DNA from: Wyeomyia smithii
Taxonomy: Eukaryota > Arthropoda > Insecta > Diptera > Culicidae
Direction of reading: 5' to 3'
Assembly: GCF_029784165.1 (NCBI RefSeq)
Contig: NC_073695.1
Coordinates: 6,187,683-6,251,682, forward strand
Length of the DNA: 64,000 bases
Shown here: in pieces, positions 21,717 to 33,100 of the stretch
Layout of the letters: each line of letters opens with the position of its first letter
Position numbering within the stretch: position 1 is the stretch's first letter
Notes under the pieces: model-generated
Databases searched by the model: none
The model's input: only the letters and a program-made list of their open reading frames with translations
What the model was told of the DNA's origin: nothing
Translations under genes and position numbers: made by a program

Positions 21717-23680
21717 ATGTCGGCGTTCAAGGGATGCCCGCAAGGAGGAGTTCTCTCACCCTTGTTATGGCCACTAGTTGTCGACGCACTTTTCAACAAG
21801 CTTCCACAGCTTGGATACGAGGTCATTGGATACGCCGATGACATCGTCCTCATCGTCAGAGGTAAATATGACGCAACTCTGTCGAGGCGAATGCAAACGG
21901 CTCTGAATACCACCATGTCATGGTGTTTACAGGAGGGTCTAATCACAAACCCCTTAAAAACAGTCCTAATTCCATTTGGCAGACGAAGTAAGATCTCCAT
22001 CACACCTCCAATACTGAATGGAGTTAGACTGGGCTTCAGCAATGAAGTCAAATACCTCGGAATTATTCTGGACAAGAAACTGAACTGGTCTGCACAACTG
22101 GATCATGCCGCTAAGAAAGCGATCTCAGCGATCTGGGCCTGCAGAACTCTGTTCGGTAAAACCTGGGGACTGAAACCAGACTTGGCACTCTGGTCTTACA
22201 AGACCATTGCCCGACCAAGGATCACCTATGCAGCCCTAGCGTGGGGCCTAAGGTGAACAAAGTGACTACGCAAGCCAAACTCAAAAAAGTTCAAAGACTT
22301 GCATGTCTTTCGGTTACCAGCGCTATGCGAACAACTCCAACTGCAGCCAGGGAAGCTATGCTTTGCCTACTACCTCTACATCTTCATGTGAAAAAGGAAG
22401 CAGAGCTTGGCGCTCTAAGGTTGCAAAGGAGGAAAACTATACTTGAAAGGGACCAAATCAGCCACCTTCGTATACTTAGGGAGTTCAAACTAACCTCGCT
22501 ATTAACCACAGTCTCCGACTGGATGGACTTTAGGACCAACATGGATATTCCATATAAAGTGATTGAAACAAACCGTTCTATGTGGAACAATGGAGGGCCT
22601 AATCTTCCACCTGGCATCGTCAGTTTTTATACGGATGGCTCGAAAATGGGATCCCTAACGGGATCTGGTATATACGGACCCTGTATCAGGGAAACGTTTT
22701 CCCTGGGAAAATGGCCCACCGTTTTTCAAGCAGAGGTATACTGCCGTTCCAATCATAGTAGTCCCATGTTCTATACAAACTTTATGCACGCTGGGACAAC
22801 TATGCTCGTAAGGGCAGTATATTCCATATATTTGTATTTTTGTATTTGTATTTTGTATGTGAGAAAATCGGTATATTCTCGGACAGTCAAGCAGCACTAC
22901 TAGCACTTAAGTCCGTCAAATGCGCTTCCAAACTTGTTTAAGAATGCATTGAAACTCTAGGGAACTTACCCGACAGAATTCAGTTTTTCTGTTTTGGGTG
23001 CCCGGACACTGCGAAGTCGAGGGTAATGAACACGCTGATTACCTAGCAAGACAGGGATCAGCTCAGCGGTTTAGCGGTTTGGCCCCTAGCCGTTTCTCGG
23101 TACGTCCATTTCCGCTATCAAAAGCGAACTACTAACTTGGGAAAGGCTAGAAAAAGTATCCCAATGGCAACAGGCACAGTGTAGACAAGCTAAACAGTTT
23201 ATCTACCCGAACCCTGGAACCGCCAGAAAGCTACTTAATCTAAATCGTAGTGTCCTACGGATAATCACGGGACTCCTTACCGGATACTGTCCCGCTTTTT
23301 ATCATTTAAAGAAAATCGGTGTAGTGTTGAATGACACCTGCCGATACTGCAAATCTGAACCAGAGAGTTCAGAGCATTTGCTTTGCTCTTGCGAAGCTCT
23401 TGCTTTCTCTAGGTACAACTTCTTAGGAAGCTACCTTTTAACTCCATACCAAGTGTGGAGCTCTACTCCCAAACAGGTAATTAGTTTCATCAACTATGTT
23501 GTACCTAATTGGGGTATAGGTATACAACAAAACAGTTCTACTCCATCAATGAGTACGAGCAATCCGTAACCTGTGCATAGCGATGGGGGCCCGCCCCAAA
23601 AGACAATCAGCAAGAATGTCGCAGTGGCATTTCAGTACCCAGTGCCCTTCAGGCATACAGAGAATAAAAAAAGGTCCTCT
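21717..23680 (+). pseudogene. LOA-clade ORF2 fragment (reverse transcriptase and RNase H), 5'-truncated
   Basis: Homology starts within the polymerase at KGCPQGGVLSPLLW. It continues through GYADDIVLIVRGKYD (an intact YADD catalytic motif, about 21828-21872), VKYLGIILDKKLNW and LFGKTWGLKP. After a frame change at 22241-22256 it runs to an RNase H domain: FYTDGSKMGSLTGSGIYGP (about 22624), FQAEVY, SDSQAALLALKS (about 22876) and GNEHADYLARQG (about 23020). All four RNase H acidic positions survive, but in different frames, with a stop after SKLV and an irregular stretch at 22740-22870. The C-terminal CRYCKSEPESSEHLLC zinc motif follows at about 23336. The tail near 23665 is AATAAAAAAA. An RNase H after the polymerase fits LOA/Lian elements. 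It is inactive. Confidence 0.85.
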
Positions 23681-24005
23681 CCACATGTTCTGGAGCTTTT
23701 AGGACTTTACTAGGACTAAATTACCCCACATTAGCTGCCAGTCATTTGCTTTTATGTCATATGGTTGCTTGAGACTTTCTTTACTCTTGATTAAGTTGGC
23801 CTTTGCATTTGCATTTGGAAGACGGTAGCGAAGCGTCACGGAATCAGACAGATAGTAAACGAGATGGCAATCAAAAACATTAGCCACATAAAATAGTTGA
23901 GAGGTTGAAAAGTTAAAAGGGTAAATAAATATTAAAAAGTTTATGATTTTTATCTACAATTTTTTGGGTTTCGGATTAGCTGTATTTGTGAAAATTAAAT
24001 GAGGC
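23681..24005. other. Spacer between LOA and MITE
   Basis: No gene or named repeat is visible. The 62-codon minus-strand frame here looks random. Confidence 0.4.
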
Positions 24006-24153
24006 TTAACCCTTTAGTGCCCAGAGCCGCTTTTAGACGGTCTTCAGTTGGACCTCTAAAAAGCTTCAATCAATACTTGAAAAATTTTTATAAAGTTTCA
24101 AAGTGATTTTTTCGAAGTCCGTCTGAAAATTAATTTGGGCACTAGAGGGTTAA
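24006..24153 (+). mobile_element. piggyBac-type MITE, copy 1
   Basis: A 148-bp unit, counting a TTAA at each end (24006-24009 and 24150-24153). The inner ends are CCCTTTAGTGCCCA on the left and its inverse TGGGCACTAGAGGG on the right. TTAA targets and CCC-starting ends are hallmarks of piggyBac elements. A second copy of the same length lies inverted at 58610-58757. Confidence 0.85.
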
Positions 24154-24649
24154 TCAGGTAATGAAATTAAAACAAATTAAAATATAATACTGAAATAAAC
24201 GTCTGGTTAAATCACTCAAATTATTGATAAAATCATATCTGTGATCTACAGTCCCTCCACAATTATGGATCAGCTACAATTATGGGTCACTTTCACGGAA
24301 ATACGGAAATCTTACGAAACTGACCACTGTTTTTTTTTCAAACTCAGTTGTAACCTCATTTATACGGTTGAACTGATTTAAATTTGCGAATGTCTCTAAA
24401 AATAATAATCTTGCTCGGTGCAAAAAGCGAAGTGACTTGTAGGGTTGTTTGGGGTAATTTGGACCCCCTTTGGAAAACTCCTGTTATTTCGTAGCCTGTT
24501 TTTTCATCCCTTAAACATAATTTATTATAGTTATATTGATCTGTTTTCTATGTTTTTACATGAAAAAAATATGATATTGAGGTCAAAAGAACAAAACTAT
24601 AACGATACTAAAAATAATGACTTTCGGACAAAAAAATAGTTTGGCGTGA
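24154..24649. other. AT-rich spacer
   Basis: AT-rich, with a near-duplicated word (ACAATTATGGATCAGCT and ACAATTATGGGTC) at 24258-24290. No gene is seen. Confidence 0.4.
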
Positions 24650-26772
24650 AATGGACATGGATGGAAATGGATGTGGACAGGGTAAGAAATGTGACTTTCA
24701 TAGTATCATACTTACCTTACCAGCCAGCTCCAGCCCGAAGTGTTCCTTGCTGTCCAAAGAAGTCGTCTCCATTCAACTCGGTCCATGGCTGCAGCTCGCC
24801 AGCCATGTCGTCTGCGGAGGCCCCGCCGGTCGTCTTCCTCTTGATCGAGCCACCTTGCTCGCTGCTCGCCCCGTCACCTTGTTCCAGTTGGGTTGTTATC
24901 AAGAACCATTTTCACCGGGTTGTCGTCCGACATCCCAGCGACATGCCCAGCCCACTGTAGTCTCCCGATTTTCGCCGTTTGAACGATGAGTGGTTCTCCC
25001 AGCAGCTGATGCAACTCGTGGTTCATCCGCCTCCGCCATGATCCATCTTCCATCTGCACTCCACCACAGATGGTACGCAACACCTCCGTTCGAAAACCCC
25101 AAGGGCGCGTTAGTCCTCCACGAGCATAGTCCAGGTTTCGTGGCCGTAGAGGACTACTGGTCTGATCAATGTTTTGTAGATGGTTAACTTCGTACGGCGG
25201 CGGATTTTATTCGAGCGGAGCGTCCTCCGGAGTCCAAAGTGGCACGATTTCCTGCCATAAGGCGTCCACGAATTTCTCTGCTGGTGTCGTTGTCAGCAGT
25301 CACCAGTGAGCCCAGGTACACGAACTCGTCTACCACCTCGATTTCATCACCGCTAATTAGAATTCGTGGCGGGAGGTTAACACTGTCTTCTCTGGAACCT
25401 TTTTCTTTCATGTACTTGGTCTTCGAAGCGTTTATGGCCAGTCCAATTCGTCCGGCTTCAGTCTGATGTACGTCTCCGTCATCTTTTCAAGGGTTCGTAC
25501 TACAATATCAATGACATCGGCGAAGCCAAAAGCTGAACAGACCTTCTAAAAATCATGCCACTCGTGTCGATACCAGCCCTACGTATCACACCTTCCAAAG
25601 CGATGTTGAATAGCAAGCGCGATAATCCATCACCTTGCGTAACCCTCTTCGAGATTCGAAGGGACTCGAGAGTGTCCCCGAAACTCGAACTTCGCACATC
25701 ACCCGATCCATCGTCGACTTGACCAACCGTGCCAGTTTATCCGGAAAGCCGTAATCGTGCATAATCTGCCATAGCTGGTCTCTAACGATTGTGTCGTATG
25801 CCGATTTAAAATAAATGGGGAACACTGTACCCTCCATCCACTCCTCCGGTACTACCTCCTCCTCCCAAATATTGGCAATAACCCAGTGTAGCGCCTTAGC
25901 CAGTGTTTCACCACCGTGTTTTAACAGGTCGCTGGGGAGTTGGTCAGCTCCAGCGGCTTTATTGTTTTTCAGCCGGCCGATCTCCTCTCTAACCTCCTGG
26001 AGGTTAGGGGCTGGGATTCTGTCGTCATCTGCGCGTACACCGAGATCTACTACCACTCCGTCGTTTTCCTCTGCTACATCGCCATTGAGGTGCTCATCGT
26101 AGTACTGCTTCCACCTGTCAATCACCTCACACTTGTTCGTGAGAAGGTTGCCGCCCAGGTCCCTGCACATGTCGGCTTGTGGAACATAGCCTTTGGGGGA
26201 ACAGTTCAGCTTCTCGTAGAACTTTCGTGTGTCATTCGCACGGTACAGTTCCTCCATAGCCTCGCGATCTCGATCTTCCTCCTGGCGCTTTTTCTTCCGT
26301 AAGACCGAATTTTGTCTGTTCCGTGCGCGTCGGTAGCGCTTTAGTCGTTTCTCCTGTTCGGAGCCATAGTACCAAGCGCCGCTACAGCAGTACTACCTAT
26401 GGCTGATCGAATGTCCCTCCAGCCATCTTCAAGAGTAGCTGCGCCAAGCTGCTCTTCCGTTGGTAATGCTGCTTCCAGCTGCTGCGCGTACTCCCGTACA
26501 ACCTCGGCGTCCCGGAGTTGCCCGATGTTTGGTCGCGGTGGGCGACTTTGACGCGTGTTTCGCACCGTCGAAAGTTTTGAGCGCATGCATACTGCAACAA
26601 GGTAATGGTCCGAATCAATATTCGCACTGCGGTAGGTGCGAACGTTGATGACGTCAGAGAAGAATTTACCATCGATTAGAACGTGGTCAATTTGGTTCTC
26701 CACTTATAAGTCAGGTGATCTCCAGGTGGCTTCGTGGATGTCTTTGTGGGGGAAGAAGGTACAACGGCATTT
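24650..26772 (-). pseudogene. RTE-clade endonuclease/reverse transcriptase remnant 1
   Basis: Read leftward from 26772, the end of the endonuclease domain appears first: TFFPHKDIHEATWRSPD, a stop, then NQIDHVLIDGKFFSDVINVR and ANIDSDHYLV. After a frame change comes the linker and polymerase start (MEELYRANDTRKFYEKLN at 26257, then RLKNNKAAGADQLPSDLLKH and EEWMEGTVFPIY). A deletion joins this directly to AYDTIVRDQLWQIMHDYGFP. Then come QGDGLSRLLFNIALEGVIRR, FADVIDIV and the C-terminal end, LYGHETW and QWAGHVAGMSDDNP. The catalytic FADD is changed to FADV (Val codon at 25513-25515). Several frameshifts and stops make it dead. These motifs match RTE elements of mosquitoes (JAM1 type). Confidence 0.85.
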
Positions 26773-27509
26773 TAGATGACAAAAATTTTCTGACATCAGA
26801 AATGAGTTCAGCACCCCAAAATTGGCATTTTATGTCATTTTCGATCACTTAAGAAAGACTTTTAGGTTTTTTCCAACGTTTGTTCAGAAACCCGCCACTG
26901 TGCGGGGGATTGAAAACACTTTGTGTACAGATAATTCATCCCGGATTGCCTGCTATACTTTTCACAGTTCATCCTTTATACACCCCCGTCTGTCTGTCTG
27001 TTTTTATATGCCCGCGACATCAGCCCGACAAAAGGAATTTATCTCAAACTCACCTGACCATATCACTCCAAAAAAGCTGTCCATTTTACCCCAAACAGGA
27101 CGGCTTGCTGAAAACGCAATTTCTTCCATCATTTTCGATCAAACTTATCGCAATTTTTCATTACAACTGTTATTTTTATGTCAACTGTTCTACTTCAGCT
27201 CAACTCACACACTAGAAGGCTGTTTGCTAGTTCACATTTTATCTGTTTGCATTTTATTACCCGGTAGAAGACAGGTTCTACCAGGTTTTAAATACTTTAA
27301 ACCAAGTAACGGAGGCCCATAGGTTATTTGGAGCTGAAGGGTGCCGTTACATCCGCCCCTTCTTAACAAGATGTGAGCCCTATAGAAGAGCATGACTAGC
27401 ATTCATTATCTTTAGTTTTTTTTTTTTACAGTTTAAGGTTATTTCACTTTATTGACCAATGTTGACAGGTTTGTCTTTAAGCTCTAACTGAAGCTGCGTT
27501 CTAGGTTAA
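26773..27509. other. Spacer
   Basis: The plus-strand 166-codon frame at 26822-27322 is rich in phenylalanine, serine and proline, shows no motif and looks like chance. A T12 run followed by ACAG lies at 27418-27433. Confidence 0.35.
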
Positions 27510-28007
27510 TTATCTTTCGTCCTTATGGATGACATAGGCAGACAGTTCCGTGATTGCGAGTGGATCCGTTAGTGTCGGTTGGCTTGATGTCTCTTCAATT
27601 ACCGGCGTTTCCTTTCTTCCCACGTGCTTAGTTTCGCCTTCGAGGCTAACATTGATGCTCTTTTTTCCCTCGTTTGCAGAAGCAGGAAATAGTGCAGCCC
27701 TAGCTTTGGAATAGATTTCTGGCGCAATGTATTTCGCCTGCCACTTTGGCGAGAATATTTGTCGCTTCGCAGTATTTATCTTCGTGTTAATGTTATGGCG
27801 GTATTGTCTTCACCGTATAGTCACGTGTCTTGCTCGCCCTATAACTGCGTCGATTCGCCTTCCGCCGTTTTTGTTGTCGTCAAAGTTTTCATCCTTGTAG
27901 GGAGTTGGCCGGTTGGGTGTACTACTGAGAGGAATGGAAATTAAGACAACAACAAAAACAACTACAAGGAAGATGAATCCTCCTTCTCTGTAATATACTG
28001 GGGTTCT
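27510..28007 (-). pseudogene. Unrecognised minus-strand frame with one internal stop
   Basis: On the minus strand, about 65 codons from 28007 are open, then a TGA (27810-27812), then 99 open codons to a TAA at 27510-27512. The first part has a hydrophobic run, FIFLVVVFVVVLISIPL, partly from a GTT repeat. After it come PYKDENFDDNKNGGRRID and, past the TGA, RQIFSPKWQAKYIAPEIYSK and INVSLEGETKHVGRKETP. The composition looks like real protein. It may be a transposon protein or a lost gene. No start codon or family was recognised. Confidence 0.35.
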
Positions 28008-28535
28008 TTAGAATAACCCTCTCTTTGTCAGCTTCGTCATATTTGTCACATTGTATATACAAACTGATTAACTAAGCGCTACCAATCATGAGGTATAGTT
28101 CTAGAGCACTCGTGAACGGGTGGCCTAAAATTATTATTTTTCTAGATCATTTTTTGAGTTGAAACCATTTATCGGTATAGTGTTTTTGGCAAAGTTTCAG
28201 ATGCTCATTTTGTTCTTCCAAAAAAAGATCTAAACTGTAAAAAAAGTCAAAGTGGTTGTTAAGAAGACACGACCGCAAGGTAACGCGTTGATTGGTAGCT
28301 TTGAAGAGAAGCGTTGATTTTGGATTTCCATCTTCCGATGACAATTTCTGCATGCTAGCTTTTGTGCGTGACTACTAAAAGTTATCCACTTGTAATCACT
28401 TGTAAATCACTTGTATTATAGTGCCAATCACTTGTATGGGAAAAAAGTAACCAAAAAATTTAAAGAAAAAATCCTACACATAATGTTCATCCACCCGAAA
28501 AAAACACCCTATGCAATATTTTAGCTCGACAAGAC
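28008..28535. other. AT-rich spacer
   Basis: Includes the repeat-family-like word TTTTTGGCAAAGTTTCAG near 28181. No gene is seen. Confidence 0.4.
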
Positions 28536-30176
28536 TACCCAAGTAACACACAAAACATGTTAGAAAATAATTCACAATGACAGTAGTCATCTAAGAATAC
28601 TATAAGCGCAATTCAAAGCTTGTGTTGTTATATTCTTGTCCTCGAGATGTTATTTCATAGCATAAGTGTATCTAATATATTATCGAATATAAACTGCTGC
28701 TGCTTATCTGTAACTTGTATTTATGATGTTATCCAAACAGTACAGAAAGCAACTTAAAATACAACATTTGTGAGATGTTTTTCATCAGTAATTCAATCAC
28801 ATTTCGAACACAAACTCATTTTTTCCTAGTTCTGGAGATGTTTTTCAATAACATGAGTTGAACAAACAACAACTATGACACAAATGACACTTGTCTTAAA
28901 GTTGTCTTTCAGATGTTTTCACTATGTATTAGAAAAACTGTGTATGAAATGCCCAGCCGGGGCAGCCGCGCGCGTTCAATATTATACGCCTAATAACAAT
29001 ACTACGTACCTGTAAAGTACTTTTCCTATTATTGGTATTCGAAAACCAACGTAAAACTACTTGATCAAATTGTTACTGGAATTATTTAAACGATTTTAAT
29101 AAACCTATTCGAGCTGGGTCAAAATGCGCCATGAAAAGGTAAACAAAACGCTTACAGTGCAACCAATATCACTCTAATTTTTGTTACCGTATATCTAACA
29201 ACGTTTTCTAGTTTTGAATTATTTTATGTCTGGATAACGTTGAAACTATGCGAAAACAATTTTAATATTCAAGCGACAGAAACAATTAATTTGGAAGGTT
29301 GAACATTGTTCTTCATCATCAATTTATAATTGATTAAAAGTGCCACTGACAAAAACGATCATCGAACTGGTTACACTGCGCGTAACACTACATTTGCGCA
29401 TGCGCTGGGTAAATGTTGTCATAGCAACGCATTTGCGCATGCGCTTTGTTATGGCGAATTCTGACCCACGAATGCGCGAATTTCTTTATTGCACTGGGTC
29501 AGTGCAGATCTACCCGAGGAAAAAAAGAACATTGCGGTTGACGCATGTAAGAAAGAGATGCCAGATAGTTGTTCACGAACTAAGCCCATGCGGTGGTGGG
29601 GTAAATTGACTCTTCGCAATGAAATAAATCAGTGAACATTCTGTAATGCATAATCTATTTTCCACTGATTGACAAATAAAAAAAAATCCAATGAATGGCG
29701 CATAATTTTTTCAGAAGTGAAACGTAATGTTTCACCATGAAATTTGACGCGCACGTAAAACTTTGTATCAAAAGCTTGATTATTCAAAACGCCATAATCA
29801 CTATTTTTTCCATTACTGTTCCTGATATAAATCAGTGTCGTTCTGCGATATTTTTATTTGGAAGTTTTATGCTTGCGTCAACGATGTTTTGATTAGTTAG
29901 CAATTACAACTTAAAAATAACCTATTTTCAACGTATTTCTACCATATTGGTACTCGAGATGTATTTTACAGCCTTGGTCTAACAAGTTGGCTTGCTTTCA
30001 TGAAGTTTTATAATACTTCATAAAGTACCAGTACTTGTTCTAGTAGCCTTTAATTTTTGCGCTTTTCTGGTGATAGAGATGTCATGGAAAAAGTAATGTC
30101 AACTGAAATCTATGACTGAAGGTTTTATTAGAGGAGTTATCTCAACTGCTCTATAACAACGTGTGTTACTTGGGTA
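28536..30176. mobile_element. Inverted-repeat element (CCCAAGTAACACAC ends) with TA flanks
   Basis: The 16-base TACCCAAGTAACACAC at 28536-28551 is exactly inverted at 30161-30176. Taking TA as the target duplication, the element is 28538-30174 (1637 bp) with 14-bp ends. No transposase frame is present. The middle contains a GC-rich cluster at 29395-29444 described separately. The short ends with TA flanks suggest a non-autonomous DNA transposon, superfamily uncertain. The two ends could also belong to two separate insertions. Confidence 0.6.
29395..29444. promoter_or_regulatory. NRF1 / X-box / NRF1 site cluster
   Basis: The palindrome TGCGCATGCGC occurs at 29395-29405 and 29434-29444. Between them at 29415-29428 lies GTTGTCATAGCAAC. 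The first matches the binding site of NRF1 (Ewg in flies). The second matches the RFX X-box with one mismatch. In animals both kinds of site are promoter-proximal. The nearest open frame (29340-29609) covers the sites themselves and is unlikely to be a product. Confidence 0.5.
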
Positions 30177-33100
30177 AAAACATGGTGGCGCAAAGCGATC
30201 GAAGTTTGATCTTGAAAAATTCAAAAAATCACCAAAATTGAGAATTTAGATAATACCAGATCTGGACGTTTAATGCATTTTGGAGTCATCTGCGACCAGA
30301 AAAAATCTCGAAAACCAAAATTTCATGCACCCCACTCCGCTAATTATCCAGCCGAATGCTGTTAGAATTCAAGCAAATCTGTTGGAACATGACTGAGTTT
30401 GAATCATTTTCATATAAATGTTGCCGAAAGACGTAATTCGTAAATATTTTTTCATTTCTTCAAGTTTAAACAACTTTCAATGCCAAGCTAATTTTGTGCA
30501 GTTTTTGTAAACTATGAGATTTTTAAAAAGATGTGAAAAAGTGGGTAAGCGAAAGAGGGACGTCACACAGATTAAACAAACCGTTCTGGTTGTGAAAATA
30601 TTTATAATCATCAATACCATTTTACATAAGCACATTTTTCTCTATAGTAAGTCATGAATTATAAACAGAATACTAAGTTGTCACAATAATGAAACATTTT
30701 CAAATAATTTTAACCCACATTTCGCGGAGAGAAATCAGTTTTTGCTTCGAATACAGACCTTCGAATTGTAATAACTTATTATAATTGGCACAAACCGTAT
30801 TACATATGAAGGATCGTTCCGATCACTAACCGTGTTCAATAGTTTTATAGTTTCAACTATAGTCGTTAAATTGTAATCAAAGCTTAGATGTCAGGTGATG
30901 CTATACGGCATCATGCGTGGTGAGTGGGCTAATTAACTCGAAATGCATATTATTATTAGTTACTCAAGGGGGAACTAATTTATTTTATATAAAACTATGG
31001 CATACTAATAAAAATTGTTATAATGAGATTGTGTGCCAAACATGACTCATGTTATTTATCTTTTGCAATGTTGAATAAAATATCAAACATTCTAAACAAA
31101 TTGATTACAGAAAGTCGCACATGTTAACATTTCGAACGATTCATTAACGATTAGTTCAAAACGTAATAGAAAAATATCGACCCCATAAACAACTAAAGCT
31201 GCCGTTTTACGGCAGCCGAATGAAATTATGCCGCAAGCGGTCACTAAAGTATACTACATTTATTTACATGTCTGTTCAGGCCTTTACGAAACGCGACTAT
31301 TAGAGGCGGATACATTCACTAACTCAAACAAACATAACGACCAACGTAGACTGTGAAAATTGAGTATTGCCAATTTTTATTACAGTTCCAAACCCGATTA
31401 GAGACCTGAATAAAAAGAAGCAGTTAAACCCTTGTGTAAACAAGTTTTATATGCCATGCTCCGGTTATAACTCAATTAAAACATACAAATTTAATCACTT
31501 TCGTATAGTGGAGGAACACACCCACTAATTCGAAAATAAAATTAATGAAAAAACATAAAAAATAATTGATTCTAAACACGAATAGTAGATATAAAATGAA
31601 CAAAAATAATACTATGTTAACCGTAATAGTACATGCAATTAGCAATCGTATGTATTAACCGAAATAACGAAACAACCCAAAATGGTAAAACAAACTCGAA
31701 CAGAGTTGCAGCCTGCCGCACGCGTCAAGCCACTAAGCCACTAAACAATCCGCTAGAAAGTCTTGCTTGCCTTCCCACTCAGAATTAGCGTGTTTAACCA
31801 GCCGAAGGGCGGATCGGCTAAAATAGATGCACACAGAACAGAGACCTTTCGAAAATAGTCTTTTATTGATAGGGTAGGTGGTTTAAATTGATGATAGGTT
31901 TTTCGAAAATAGGTAGATCGCTGCATAATTCGATCATTTACTCTACATATTTCATGCATCCGCGTGCTAGGCGAAAGACCCAGCCCAGCCGATCCTCGGT
32001 GGTCGATCAACTGAAAAGTGAGCAAAAATGTGCACAAACTGGTGCAAACACTTGTTAAACCCGTGTTGACTTCTTGCACGGGACAGAGCTTAACGAGCGA
32101 GTCTTGCTAGTAATTATACTTAATTTGTTTGCAAAACTGTGGCGATACACACTCATCAAACCACACTGGCAATGAACCGTGGTCATCGCTTAACAAGTGG
32201 CGTTTTGGGGTGGATTTCAGCTTCAACAACTGTGCAGCTCAGCCGCGTAACTTGTTGGCGTGGTCGATTGGCAGCTCCGGAGACCTGAATATCTTAAAAC
32301 AATTCAAGGCCACCGTTCGCTGCAACCGCGGGCTTTTAGATACAAGGTGGAAAATTATGATTAGCCGATATAGAAGTCAAGATTCGTTCGTTAATTAGAT
32401 AACAGTAAGGTTTTTCCCTGATTGGTATTCCGCCACTCTGCCAGCAGATCGATAGGAGACCGCTAGCTGCGAACCAGCGGTTCGCATCGGAGTAAAGCGG
32501 TGTCCTTCGAAGTCATCGTGCAGAGTCGCACCTTACGGAAAGTTCAAATCGCTTCGAGCAATCATTTGTACCACATATTATTGAAGCACTTTTTTTTCGC
32601 TCATACGCTCGAATGTCGCTAGCCAACAAGAAGCCGGATCGGCCAGTCATGATGGCTGAGAGCCTCCGGGGGTTTGAAGCTCACTGCTCAAAGAATAGTG
32701 TTGTATTTGTGGGAGGGGGAGAGTGTTGGAAAGGAAAAATTGCAAAATAAACAAGTTTTTAGTTGCTGTTATTATTGTTGTTGCTCACGGTGGTGAGTAA
32801 TAAAAACTGACAGCCTCCGTATCACCGATTCTTCTACTACTAGCTGCCACTATTTACTAATGGTCAGTCAACCGCCGGTTGAAATGATCGTCACTGATGG
32901 TCAACCACTTTGATGCGAGAGGAACGACAAAAAAAACGGAGTAATTCGCACAAGGTTTCTCATTTGGTGTAAAGGGTCGCAGCACTGTTTCAGCGGAAAG
33001 AATAAACGTAGTGCAGTAATATGATATCGATCGGCCGCGTAGAGTTTCATGCGACATATGGGAATGATGGTGAATGTTGTAATTCTTAACAGAAGAACTT

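Noticed and set aside
21485..22075. 196-codon minus-strand frame
   Set aside because: Its first two thirds are the reverse of the LOA polymerase. Only the last part (left of 21716) may be a separate remnant.
25815..26302. Plus-strand frames across the RTE region
   Set aside because: They are shadows of the minus-strand RTE polymerase.
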